Shown: positions 35,528 through 45,362 of the stretch, piece by piece
Position numbering within the stretch: position 1 is the first letter of the stretch
Layout: each line of letters starts with the position of its first letter
Source: CAWBQO01 sp963790965
Lineage (GTDB): Bacteria; Bacteroidota; Rhodothermia; Rhodothermales; DASSAV01
Assembly: GCA_963790965.1 (NCBI GenBank)
Contig: CAWBQO010000001.1
Coordinates: 124,001 to 188,000 of the forward strand
DNA: 64,000 nt
Direction of reading: 5' to 3'
Made by a program: the position numbers and the translations under genes
Notes under the pieces: generated by a model
What the model was told of the DNA's origin: nothing
What the model saw: the letters and a program-made list of their open reading frames with translations, nothing else
Databases searched by the model: none

Positions 35528-35626
35528 ATGAAAAGCAGCCTCCGTCCTCAACTGGCGAAATACGCCGGCTTCACGCTTCTTGTCGTGGTCCTCATGTGGG
35601 TCGTCACGCTTCTGCTGACGCCCTGA
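35528..35626 (+). CDS. Small single-span membrane protein, hypothetical
   Basis: A 32-residue open gene, MKSSLRPQLAKYAG then FTLLVVVLMWVVTLLLTP, with a positively charged start and one hydrophobic helix. GGGG lies just upstream of the ATG. No family was recognised. It ends seven bases before the 3' end of the minus-strand sensor pseudogene, so the two are convergent. It may be a real small membrane protein or a chance frame. Confidence 0.35.
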   Translation: MKSSLRPQLAKYAGFTLLVVVLMWVVTLLLTP

Positions 35627-35632
35627 GAGGCC

Positions 35633-38487
35633 CTACCGCAGCGCGCCGCGCTCTGCCATGCGCACTCTATCCGCTGCGGGTTTCTTCATATACACCGAAG
35701 GCGTCATGCCGAACTGCTGCTTGAATGCCTGCCGGAAGTACTTCAGATCCGTGTAACCGACGGCATAGGTCACCTGGGTGATGTTCAGGTCGGAGGTGGT
35801 CAGTAGCTGCGCCGCGCGCTTCATGCGGACGAGCCGGATGAACTCGCCCGGCGTCAGGTCGCTCAGGTCCTTGAACTTGGCGTAAACGGCGGTGCGGCTC
35901 ATCGGCAGACTGTCCACCGTAAACGCCGGGTCGTCGATCCTCGTCTCGACCACCTCCACGGCTTGCGCGAGGAACTGCTCGTCCAGCGACGTCGGGGTGA
36001 CCTCGGAGGGCTGGAGCGTGATCTCGTGCTTGAACCGCTCGCGCAGGTGCCGCCGCGAGTCGATCAGGTTGCGAACGCGGGCTTGCAAGAGCGCCGGATG
36101 GAACGGCTTGACGATATAGTCGTCGGCACCCGTGTCGAGGCCGTCGACCTGCTGGTCCGGCGAGGTGCGCCGCGCGGTGAGCAGGATGACGGGAATATGA
36201 CTCGTCGCGAACTGCGTCTTGAGCGCACGGCAAAGCGCGAGGCCGTCCATCTCGGGCATCATTACGTCGCTGAGGACGAGGTCGGGCCGGTGGTCCCGCG
36301 CCGCTTCGAGCGCCTCCCGCCCATCTCCGGCCGTGACGACGCGGTACTTGCGCTGCAAGATGCTGCGAATGTACCCGCGCACCTTCGGGTTGTCTTCCAC
36401 AACGAGCACGACGGCCGGCCGGCGGCGGTGCCTTCATCCACCGCTACCGAAAGGGTCGTGAGGGCATCCACGTGGAAGGCGGCGTCTCGAACGGCCGCCA
36501 CATGGCCGTCTCCCGATGGTTCGGGAAAGCGAACCTGGTCCGCGCGAAGGTGCTTGCGGCCGAGCGGCAGGCGCACGGTGAAGGCAGCTCCTTCGCCGGG
36601 CGTGCTCTCGAGCGCGATCGTGCCGCCATGCAGCTCGGCAAACTCCCGCGCCAGCGCCAGTCCGATTCCGGTGCCCTTGTTGCTGCCGCCGGCCCGGCCC
36701 TGGAAGAACCGCTCGAAAACCCGGGGCTGGTCCTCGGTCGCGATGCCGGGTCCGGAGTCCGTCACGCGCAGCTCGGCCATATCCTCCGGCCCTTCGGCGC
36801 GGCGCACCTCGACCGTGATGCGGCCCTCCTCCGGCGTGTACTTGAAGGCGTTCGCGAGCAGGTTACACAGTACGTTCTCCAGCTTGTCCTCGTCGAACCA
36901 CGCCGGAATCTGGGGGCTTTCGCTGCGGAAAGCGTAGTGGATGCGCTTGATTTCCGCCGCCTCGTCGAAGAGGTGAGCGGCGTTTCTGGCGAACGCCACG
37001 AGATCCGCCTCGCTCGCCTGCAACTTCAGACTGCCGGCGTCGGCCTTGCGCAGGTCCATGATCTGGTTGATCATGCGCAGCAGCCGGTGGGCGTTGTGGC
37101 GGATGGTCTGCAGGTGCCCGAGCGCCCCTTCGTCTCTGGTTTGCCCGATCACCGTTTCGAGCGGACCGAGGATGAGGGTGAGCGGCGTTCGGAACTCGTG
37201 CGAGACGTTCGTGAAGAAGGTCAGCTTCGTCTCGCTGATCTCGCGCTCTTTGTCCCGCTCGAGGTGTTCGAGCAGGAGCGCATTCTTCTGCTGAATGTCG
37301 ATGATCGAGAACTTGTGGAAGAAGTAGAGCAGCCCGATGATCGCCGCGAGATACGCCAGATAAGCGTACCACGTCCGCCAGAAAGGAGGACGAACCGCAA
37401 GGCCCACCGAAGCGGCGGCGTTGTTCCAGGAGCCGTCGTCGCTCGTGGCGCGCACCTCGAAGGTGTAGGTGCCCGGCGGGAGGTTCGTATAGGTAGCCGT
37501 TCGGCGCGTCCCGGCGTCTACCCATTCATCGTGGCTGCCCCGGAGGCGGTAGGCATAGCGCGTCTTGCCGTCGGGCGCAAAGTTGAGCGCCACCCAGGAG
37601 AAACCGACGAACGCGGACTGTGCGTGCGAGAGCGCGATTTGCCGGGTTTCGCTGATATGGCGGGTGAGCGGCGAACCGGAGGTGCCGATCGGGACGGGGC
37701 TGTTGTTCAGCCGGAACTCCGTCAGGACGACGGGGGCGCGTAGGTGCGCGGCTTGAGGTCTTCCGGGAAGAAGCGCGTCAGGCCGTTGATGCCGCCAAAA
37801 ACCAGCTCGCCGCTCGGCCTTTTGAGGCTGGACGTAACATTGAACTGGTTGCTCTGAAGCCCGTCGGCGCGGGTGTAGCTCACGACCTGGCCGGTGTCCG
37901 GGTCGAGCTTTGCCAGGCCCTTGTTCGTGCTGATCCAGAGGTGGCCGTGCGCGTCCTCTTCGATCCCGTTCACCACGTTGTTGGGCAGGCCGTCTTCCAC
38001 CGTAAAATGCGTGAAGGTCTGCGCCGTCGCGTCGAGGCGGTCGAGTCCACCGCCGAGGGTGCCCACCCACAGCCGTCCGCGGCTGTCCTCCCGTATGGAG
38101 GTGAAGTCGTCCAGGCTGAGGCTCGCCGGGTCCGCCGGATCGTGCAGGTAGGTCCTGAACGTCTCCGTGCCGGGTTCAAACAGGTTCAGCCCCTTCGCAG
38201 TCCCTACCCAGAGGCGCCGCTTGCCGTCCTCGTAGAGGTACATAACCGCGTTGGAAGAGATGCTCCCCGCCCGTCCATCCTGCCGGTAATGGACGAAGGT
38301 GCCGGACTCCGGCTCGTAGCGGTTCAGGCTGCAGGATCGAGAGGACGGTGCTCTGCGAGAGACCCTCGTCGAGCGAGAGATGATGGAAGGAAAGGTCCCG
38401 CGTCTGCGCCCCGGCGGGAGTCGCAGGGAGCAGGCCGGCCGCAGCGGCGAGTGCGAAGACGGCAACAAGCAAACCTGTTGATCGCAC
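35633..38487 (-). pseudogene. Hybrid two-component system sensor/AraC regulator (HTCS), frameshifted and shortened
   Basis: Pieces in three frames make up an HTCS polypeptide. A signal peptide plus DLSFHHLSLDEGLSQSTVLS is followed by a few beta-propeller repeats (GRLWVGTLGGGLDRLD, GHLWISTNKGLAKLD). Then come a Y_Y_Y domain, a transmembrane helix, a histidine-kinase core (FFTNVSHEFRTPLTL; NLLANAFKYTP), a receiver domain (SDVMMPEMDG) and an AraC DNA-binding domain. One frame break lies in a run of five C near 37730, another near 36430. A junction near 38330 joins the first propeller strand to a late repeat, with loss of perhaps 400 residues. Full-length HTCS proteins have about 1300-1400 residues. 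It would have sensed an oligosaccharide for the adjacent SusC locus. Confidence 0.85.
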
Positions 38488-38834
38488 GGTGATAACGGTC
38501 AGTGAGCGGGAAGGAAGCCTTCTATGGTACCGTTTTTACAAACGCGCCACAATGGAGTTGCAACGCGGCAGCGACGGCCGGGCGGGTCATCACGCAAGAG
38601 GCCGTGCAAGGAGGCTTTGAGCGCCTGTAAAGGCCGGGGGGACGCCGTTTTACCCTGCCTGGTACATATCACCCCCTAAATCTGTACGGGTGCCCCCGGT
38701 GTTTTCCGGTACCGCTACCGACCTTGGTGCCCGATGGGTAAGCCGGGGAAAGCCAGCAATGCGGGCGCTGTGGAAAAGCGCTCACGAAAGGGCCGAACCG
38801 GCATCCGGGTACCAAAACCATACGATCCGTTCTC
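38488..38834. other. Divergent promoter region between HTCS relic and susC
   Basis: About 350 bp separating the minus-strand sensor from the plus-strand SusC gene. It must hold the promoters of both. No clear -33/-7 Bacteroidota promoter pair or operator was identified by eye. Confidence 0.4.
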
Positions 38835-40691
38835 ATGAAGACTACCTTACGAACCCTCTTTCTGCTCTTGGCCTTGCTGGCCAACGGGGGCCTCCTCTCG
38901 GCCCGTGCGCAGGTCACCATCAGTGGCCGTGTTGTCGACGCGCGCGGGGGGCAGCCGCTGCCCGGCGTGAACATCCTCGTGCAGGGCACCACGCGCGGTA
39001 CCGTGACGGATGTGGCCGGTATGTACGACCTCACCGCGAACTCCGGAGCCGACACCCTCGTCTTCTCCTTCATCGGGTTTGAACCGCAGACCGTGCCGGT
39101 CAACGGCCGCTCGACGATCAACGTCACGATGCGCGAGACCGTCTATTCGGGCGAAGACCTCGTTGTGGTCGGCTATACGACGCAGCAGCGGCGGGACATC
39201 ACCGGTGCCGTCTCGACCGTCGACCCGGACGAGCTGCTCACGCTTCCTCCCACCACCATCTCCGGCACGCTCGTCTCGCGCCTGCCGGGCGTCAAGGTGC
39301 GCACCTCCGGCCAGCCCGGCCAGCCGCCCGCAATCGAAATCCGCGGCCTCGGTAACTTCGGCAGCAACCGCCCGCTCTTTGTCGTGGACGGACTGCTCAC
39401 CGACGACACGCGCGACTTCAACCCGGACGACATTGCCTCCATCCAGGTCCTTAAGGACGCCTCCGCCGCCGCCATCTACGGCTCCCGCGCCGCCAACGGC
39501 GTTGTCGTAATTACCACCAAGAAAGGCCGCCCAGGCCCGATCAAGGTGGACTTCTCCTCCCAGGTCGGCGCGCAGAACATCCAGAACACGTACGACCTCA
39601 TGGGCGTCGACGAGTGGAGCCGCATCATGCAGCAGGCCTACGCCAACGGCGGCGTGATCGCTCCGGAGTATGTCAAGAACCCGCCCGCCGGCATCAACAC
39701 GGACTGGCAGGACGCGGTCATGCAAACGGGCACGCTTCAGGACTACAACCTTGCCCTCTCCGGCGGACAGAACAACCTGAGCTACTACGTTTCCGGCAAC
39801 TACTTTACCAACAAGGGAGCGACCATCGGGCCGGACTTCAAGCGTTACAGCGCCCGTGTGAACGGTGGTCTCGATCGCGGCCGCCTGAACGTTCAGGAAT
39901 CCCTGTTGCTCTCCTACACGGACGGCCAGAACCAGTCCGGATCGCCGTTCACGCAGGTGATCCGTATGCTGCCGGTCATCCCGGTGGAGGATCCGAACAA
40001 CCCCGGCGGCTTCGGCTACGGCAGCCCGTCCGCCCCTACGCTCGGCACGAACCCGGTTGCGGAGGAGACGCTGAACGACTCCAACAACGAGTCCGCCCGC
40101 CTCATGGGATCCATCTCCGGCGCTTTCGACCTGACGAAGTACCTCTCCTACAAGTTGAGCCTTGGACTGGAGTACAACACGAACATCCTGCGCAATTTCC
40201 GGCAGGACGGCTTCTGGTACTGGAGCCAGCCCTACGAGCCGGCCGGCCTCTTTGAGGATCGCAACCGCTACCGTTCGACCCTCGTGGAGAATACGCTCAA
40301 CTTCCAGAACGAGATGGGTCAGCACGACGTGAACGCCCTCGTCGGCTACACCGTCCAGCAGACGAACTTCTCCTTCTCGTCCGGTGCCGCCAAGGGTTAC
40401 ATCTCGACGAGCGGCGGCGGCTACTTCCCGGTGCTTGGTGCCGGCACGTCCTCCCCGACCGTCAACGGGCGCATGGTCGAAAGCGCGCTCATCTCTTATC
40501 TCGCCCGACTCGAGTACGGCTACGCGGATAAGTATCTCTTTACGTTCAGCTTCCGCCGGGACGGATCCTCGCGCTTCAGCCCGGACAACCAGTACGGCAA
40601 CTTCCCTTCCTTCTCCGCCGGACGGCGCTTGACTACCTTTTCTACTCCCCCGATGTTGACCCAGAGGGTTCTTCGGACTGTTGAGCACTGA
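38835..40691 (+). pseudogene. SusC/RagA-type TonB-linked receptor, C-terminally truncated
   Basis: The 618-residue frame starts with a signal peptide and a CarboxypepD_reg domain (VTISGRVVDARGGQPLPGVN). The SusC signature plug follows (PLFVVDGLLTDDTRDFNPDD, IQVLKDASAAAIYGSRAANG) with the first half of the barrel up to RRDGSSRFSPDNQYGNFPSF and SAGRRL. SusC proteins normally have about 1000 residues. Here homology ends near 40630 and the last 20 codons are repeat-rich intergenic sequence, so the barrel is incomplete. No susD follows. It is probably non-functional. Confidence 0.85.
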
Positions 40692-40711
40692 GTGGCGGGT
40701 ATAGAAGAATA

Positions 40712-40736
40712 GACGCAGAGGCGCAGAGACGCGGAG
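40712..40736 (+). repeat. GCAGAGGCGCAGAGACGC-type dispersed repeat, forward copy
   Basis: The 25 bases begin GACGCAGAGGCGCAGAGACG and end CGGAG. Reverse-complement relatives occur at 40869-40893 and 40925-40942. Such repeats are recognisable in intergenic DNA of many environmental bacteria. Confidence 0.6.
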
Positions 40737-40800
40737 GGGTTTTGGCGTAGGAGCGATTGAGGGTAAGGGGCGATTAGGTCGAGGTGAGATGTGGGGCACG

Positions 40801-40828
40801 GTAGGGGCACGATATATCGTGCCCCTAC
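40801..40828. repeat. 28-bp perfect palindrome (REP/MITE-like hairpin)
   Basis: GTAGGGGCACGATA is followed directly by its exact reverse complement. Hairpin repeats with GTAGGGGC...GCCCCTAC ends are found dispersed in many bacterial genomes. It lies just after the truncated susC gene and could be a mobile palindromic element. It lacks a U-tract and so is not a standard terminator. Confidence 0.75.
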
Positions 40829-40876
40829 GGCGTCCCGGCGAATGCTGCGAACGTCACAAGACGAAGATCTCCGCGC

Positions 40877-40949
40877 CTCTGCGCCTCTGCGTCAAATCAC
40901 CGTACCGTGGGGCAGATGGCAAATCTCTGCGCCTCTGCGTCAAATCACC
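40877..40949 (-). repeat. Two 25-bp direct copies of the CTCTGCGCCTCTGCG repeat
   Basis: The 25-bp sequence starting CTCTGCGCCTCTGCGTCAAA is exact at 40877-40901 and 40925-40949. It is the reverse complement of the type seen at 40712. The pair could arise from replication slippage or local duplication. Confidence 0.7.
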
Positions 40950-41123
40950 CCGTCCGCCAGGCACATACCCCCCAGCCTGTCATCCCGACCCAGGCGGCGG
41001 CAATGCGCTTGGCCGAAGAAGGGCCACATCCGCCGCCGCGCGGAGGAACCTCCTCAAACAGTCGAATTATCTATCGGAGAACAATTCTGCGAGCAGCTGC
41101 TTGGCCGCATATCCCGGCCGCCC

Positions 41124-41257
41124 CCGTTATTGCACGTTGAACACCTTCTTTAATACACTCCCTCACCGATGTTATATATACCCGATAACCGTTGTTATCG
41201 GGTAAACGGGAAGTCGGTGGAGAGGACGTGGTTGAGGAGTGGAAAGTGCAATAACGG
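41124..41257. repeat. 134-bp imperfect palindrome with central hairpin
   Basis: The ends are exact 12-bp inverted repeats (CCGTTATTGCAC at 41124-41135 and its complement at 41246-41257). The centre is an 11-bp inverted repeat (TACCCGATAAC at 41179-41189, CGTT loop, complement at 41194-41204). Intervening arms are partly complementary. The shape suits a MITE-like element or a large structured regulatory RNA/DNA site. Confidence 0.6.
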
Positions 41258-41358
41258 TTGCCGGCGGGTGGTTGCGGTTTGCCTTGCTCGGCGGGTCGGG
41301 CCGATGCACCTTGATCGCGATTGGTCGTGCACGTTGTAGAACTGAACGCTCTCCTCGC

Positions 41359-43788
41359 ATGAAGCTCTCTTCCCTGCCGTTCCTCCTGCTCGTTGTGGCG
41401 GCGGTGCTCGCCGCTCCTTCCTTTGCGCAGCCGCTGCCAGTGCCGCGCACCGACAACGCCGGTGACCTTGCCGCTCCCGAAGCGGCCGGCCGGACGCTTA
41501 TCGGCGGCGTCGAACCTGTGGAACCTCGTATTTCCATCGGATACCGTGCAATCCCTGGCACCTCCGCTGCGTCTGTACCTTAACTTTCCCGTCCGAGGCG
41601 TCTCTTTCCTCCCAAGTGCGTCCTTCCGCCGGGCGGGCGATGTCAACGGGGATGGCCGGCAGGACCTCATGGTCGTCGAACCGGCCCGCGACGAGCGCAC
41701 ACCCGGCTTGGACGACGACGTCTGGAAATCGCTCGTCTACTTTGGGCCCGACCTGGACATTGCGCAAAGCCGTCTCCTCTATGCCAGGCTCTTTTCCGTC
41801 GGAGACGTGAACGGCGACGGCTATGACGACGCGCTCTCCGGAGAAGGCGTCTACTACGAAGGCTCGCCGGCGGGCCTGTAGCCGACCGCCCATCGGCTTT
41901 CCGAACCATTCGACGAAGTCGCGTCTTTCTTGGATCTCGACGGCGACGGGCGCGCCGACTTCGTTCTTTCGGGCAGCAAAGCGGGCACGCTCGTCGTGGT
42001 CTTTGGCGCTGCCTCCTAGCCGGCGGTGTCAGCGAAGACCTTCCAGGTCCCTTCCTATCCGAGTGATCTTCGTTTCGCGGCTGACCTCGACGGGGACGGC
42101 CGGGACGAGCCGGGCATTGTCTATTTCAAGGGGCGGCTGGAACGGCCTATATATATAAGGTGTCGCCCGAGCGGCTGCTCGTGCCGGTGCAGTCGGCCGA
42201 AGTCGGCTACGGGTACCGTGACTACAACCGCGCCGCAACGGTGGACCCGGACGGAGACGGCCGCGAGGGCGTGCTCTTCACCAACCACTATGATGCTGCC
42301 TACGCGCCGCCTCTTGCGCATAGCGCCGGCCTTGATTGGGCGAATTTCAAGGAGCTCCCCACTTTTTCCTCTACGGTCATCTCCCCTGCCGGAGACCTTG
42401 ACGGGGACGGACGGACGGGCTTCGTCTTGACGCCGTACAAAGGCGCCGCCTCGCTCCTGTGGGGTCGCTCGGACCTGTTCGACAGGCCGCTCGTCGGAGA
42501 CCTTCCTATACAAAGTGCCGGCACCTTCGCCGCAGGCGTTCCGCCCCCCGGGCACTTTGGCGATCTCGATGGAGACGGCCGGGATGATGCGCCCTTCCTT
42601 CCCGGCTTCTTTGGGTGGGCTGTGATATCGGCGGACGCCGGACGCGCCCTCGCGCTCAGAACGGTCCCGTTCAACCAAAACCACTATCCCGCAGGGCGGC
42701 AGGTCTTCCACACGTCTAACCTAGGCGATCTGGACGGCGACGGTCTCGATGAAATGGCGGCTACCTCCTGGTGGCCCGCTCAGGTTGAGATCCGCTACGG
42801 CGGGAGGGCCTGGACGCACATTCCCGACGTTACGCTGCTCCCGTCGGACGCGGCCGCCGTTGGCGCTTACTCGGCCACGGCAGGTGACTTTAACGGCGAC
42901 GGCTACCGGGACGTGGCCGTTCTTTGGACCCAGCGCGCGCCCCGGCTGGATGTTTACTTCGGAGGACCCGCCGGGCTGGACGCTGAGGCGGACTTCACGC
43001 TCCCGCTCAGCGACGGGGACGCGGGCAGGGCCGATCGCTTTTCGTCGGCTGAATACGTGGGCGACCTCAACAGCGACGGCTTTGACGACCTTTCGCTGGG
43101 CGGACCCGACGGCGGCAACGAGATTTACCTGCTCCCCGGCGGAGCCGATCTCGGCACCCAGGCGCTGTTACCCCTCAGCGTTGCGCCGGTCGCGCGGCGC
43201 TTCTACGACATCTCGCGCGCCATTGGCGACTTCAATGAGGACGGCTTTGACGATTTTGCGCTCGGGCTTCGAGGCAGAGCAAACGCCAACGGAACGCGCG
43301 GAGGCGTCTACCTCTGCTTCGGCAACCAGGAAATGGTGTTCGATGCGCCGGACCTCATCCTCGAGCCGCAGCGGTCCGACGAATCCGTGACCATCTCCAG
43401 CTTTAGCTCAAGCATGGCTGCCGCCGACTTCAGCGGGGACGGCGCGCCGGATGTGGCGGTTACCGCTGTCTCCTTCGGCAGGCAGCCGCTGGGCACCGAC
43501 GCCGGCCTCGCGGCACCGGGCGTGCAGGTGTTCTTTGGCGGCCAAACGGCCGATACCGCGCCGGATCAGTTCATCTACCTGCCGGCGGGCATTTTCGGGG
43601 TGGAAAGCGCGAACGAATACCTGAAGAGCGCCTACGCCAGGCTGGCGGGCGTCCCTGACCTCGACGGCGACGGGAAGGACGAAATGCTTGTGGCTTCCGG
43701 TCCTCTCTACACCAATGCCGCCCTGTTTGCAGGCACCGCTGAGGCGGGCTGCCACAAAAACGTATGGGTTGCCTGGCGAAAAGCTTAG
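41359..43788 (+). pseudogene. Exported FG-GAP/VCBS repeat protein, broken by frameshifts and two TAG stops
   Basis: A signal peptide (MKLSSLPFLLLVVAAVLAA) starts at 41359. The frame shifts by about 41510-41580 and continues with calcium-binding propeller repeats (DVNGDGRQDLMVV, DVNGDGYDDALSG). TAG codons interrupt it at 41879 and 42017, both where Gln fits. A second frameshift falls in a TATATATATA run at about 42149-42158. The remaining 530 codons are open, with many D.DGDGxDD motifs (GDLDGDGRDDAPFL, GDFNEDGFDDFALGL). FG-GAP proteins form beta-propellers at the cell surface, often binding glycans or cells. No T9SS module is visible at its end. Confidence 0.8.
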
Positions 43789-43989
43789 TGATAAAGTGCG
43801 AATAGGCAGGCTGTAGATAGTGCAAGCTCAGGATGCGACAGGTGAATGATTCCTGCTGATTATACAGGACTTAGCGACGTACCATAGGTAAAATGATGTA
43901 CAACTTATACCATTTCTTTGACCAGCATTCATGACACAGTCTATTGAGGGATACATTTGATCGCCTGCTGCCGCGCCCCCTCCCCCTTT

Positions 43990-45345
43990 TCACCGCGGCT
44001 CCCACTCGAGGACGGAGACCATCTGCGGGGGCAGGGGCTGAAGGGTCTCGGCGTCGCCCTGGCCTACGCGCTGCACGAGAAGGTGCAGCTTGCCCTCGTC
44101 CGCCCACAGGACCGGGTCGAAGGTCGGCTCCCACGCGCCGAGTGAGGGCCGGTACAGAGGCTGCATGTCCCACCTCTGGTGACCGGGATCGGTGGACATG
44201 GCGATGCTGACACCCTTCTGCCGCTCGTCGTCTCGGAAGACGATGAAGAGGGCGTCGTCCCGTCCGGCGAGCACCAGCGGTCGCGACATGGGGATCCGTT
44301 TCGTAACGCCACCGCTCAGGCTGAACGGCTCCGCGCGGCGGCTGACCTGGCTCGACCGCCATGCCTGCCCGTCGTTCCAGACAAGACGGAACTGGGGCAC
44401 CGAGTCCCCTTCCGCACGCCAGTAGGTGGCGATGTAAGGCTTCCCGCCCTCACCTGCCGCCATCGTTGTTTGATTGATAAGCTCGTGCCCCTGCGGCACA
44501 CGCTGCGCGATCTCAGCATTCGCGGTCGTTATCGGCAGCGCATAGTGCTCTCCCGTGGACCGCTGCCACGTCCTCCCTTCGTCGGGCGAGTAGGCGTAGA
44601 GGATGTCGTGGTTCGTCGATACGTCCCACGTCTCGCGCCAGGTCCAGGACAGGTGCCAGCCGCCGCTCGCGTCTATGGCGAGGCTGTTGACGTAGGCGCT
44701 CCGCTCTCCTTCGCCGCTGATCAGCGGGTGCTGCACGGGCGACCACGTCTGCGTGTCTGCCGAATAGCGGTTCATCATTACGTCGCCCATGCCTGACTGG
44801 CCGTCGCGGTATACGAACAGCAAGTCGCCGCCGCGCAGCCGGTAGAACTGCGGGTAGGTGACCTGCTCCTCGTTCGCGCCGGTCATCGGGAGCGGGTCCG
44901 TCAGCTCGAGCCAGCCGGGACGCACGCCGCGCGCGTAGTGGACCGGCCCGCCGTGATGGTCCCACGACACGTGGAGCACGCCCTCGCCGTCGACCGCTAT
45001 GCTGATCGCGTTGTGCGCATCCTCGACCGTGCCCGTGTACCGCGTCACGCGCCGCTCCCACTCCCGGTCGCCGAGCCTCCGCCGGGCGAGCACGACGTGA
45101 GCCGTGGAATCGTAGTAGGCCGCATACTGCGTGCCGCCGTGCGAAACCAGGCTGCTTTGGCGAAAGATGACGGCGTTGACGGACGACTGCGCCCATCCCG
45201 GCCCGATTGGCACCAGCCGTACCTCCGTGTCCCCGCCCCCGGGCAGCCGCGCCCCCGCGCACCCACTGACCAGGAGCGCGAGGGCGACAAGCCGGATGCC
45301 CTGCCGCCGGATGGATGGCCTGCGGGGCACGTCAGACGTTCTCAT
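43990..45345 (-). CDS. BNR_4-family beta-propeller lipoprotein, candidate polysaccharide lyase
   Basis: A 451-residue lipoprotein (lipobox LVSGC). The body is a seven-bladed propeller of the BNR_4 type, with DAHNAISIAVDGEGVLHVSW, DHHGGPVHYARG, QVTYPQFYRL and LLFVYRDGQSGMGDVMMNRY. This family includes ulvan lyases (PL24, PL25), in which His and Tyr in these blades act in catalysis, as well as uncharacterised members. The intact gene lies between an FG-GAP pseudogene and a GH2 pseudogene. Lyase activity is a suggestion from the family. The ATG at 45345 is preferred to a GTG 21 nt upstream. Confidence 0.72.
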   Translation of the reverse strand: MRTSDVPRRPSIRRQGIRLVALALLVSGCAGARLPGGGDTEVRLVPIGPGWAQSSVNAVIFRQSSLVSHGGTQYAAYYDSTAHVVLARRRLGDREWERRVTRYTGTVEDAHNAISIAVDGEGVLHVSWDHHGGPVHYARGVRPGWLELTDPLPMTGANEEQVTYPQFYRLRGGDLLFVYRDGQSGMGDVMMNRYSADTQTWSPVQHPLISGEGERSAYVNSLAIDASGGWHLSWTWRETWDVSTNHDILYAYSPDEGRTWQRSTGEHYALPITTANAEIAQRVPQGHELINQTTMAAGEGGKPYIATYWRAEGDSVPQFRLVWNDGQAWRSSQVSRRAEPFSLSGGVTKRIPMSRPLVLAGRDDALFIVFRDDERQKGVSIAMSTDPGHQRWDMQPLYRPSLGAWEPTFDPVLWADEGKLHLLVQRVGQGDAETLQPLPPQMVSVLEWEPR

Positions 45346-45362
45346 CTCGTACGTCGTTAAAG

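Larger units (their letters stand above)
40692..41358. other. Repeat-rich gap between susC relic and FG-GAP pseudogene
   Basis: About 670 bp with no supported gene. It contains a purine-rich GCAGAGGCGCAGAGACGC-type repeat in both orientations, a 28-bp perfect palindrome, and a 134-bp imperfect palindrome. The 3' half of susC and a susD gene would be expected here and are missing. Confidence 0.6.

Noticed and set aside
35633..38487. Programmed frameshifting in the HTCS gene
   Set aside because: Two different frame breaks plus a large sensor deletion fit decay or sequencing error better, and no slippery heptamer with downstream structure was recognised.
40692..41358. A susD gene after the SusC relic
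   Set aside because: No SusD-like lipoprotein or TPR-like helical frame is present, and all frames are short and interrupted by repeats.
43789..43989. Insertion-sequence end in the AT-rich gap near 43.9 kb
   Set aside because: GGTA...TATACC arms are too short and there is no transposase or target duplication.
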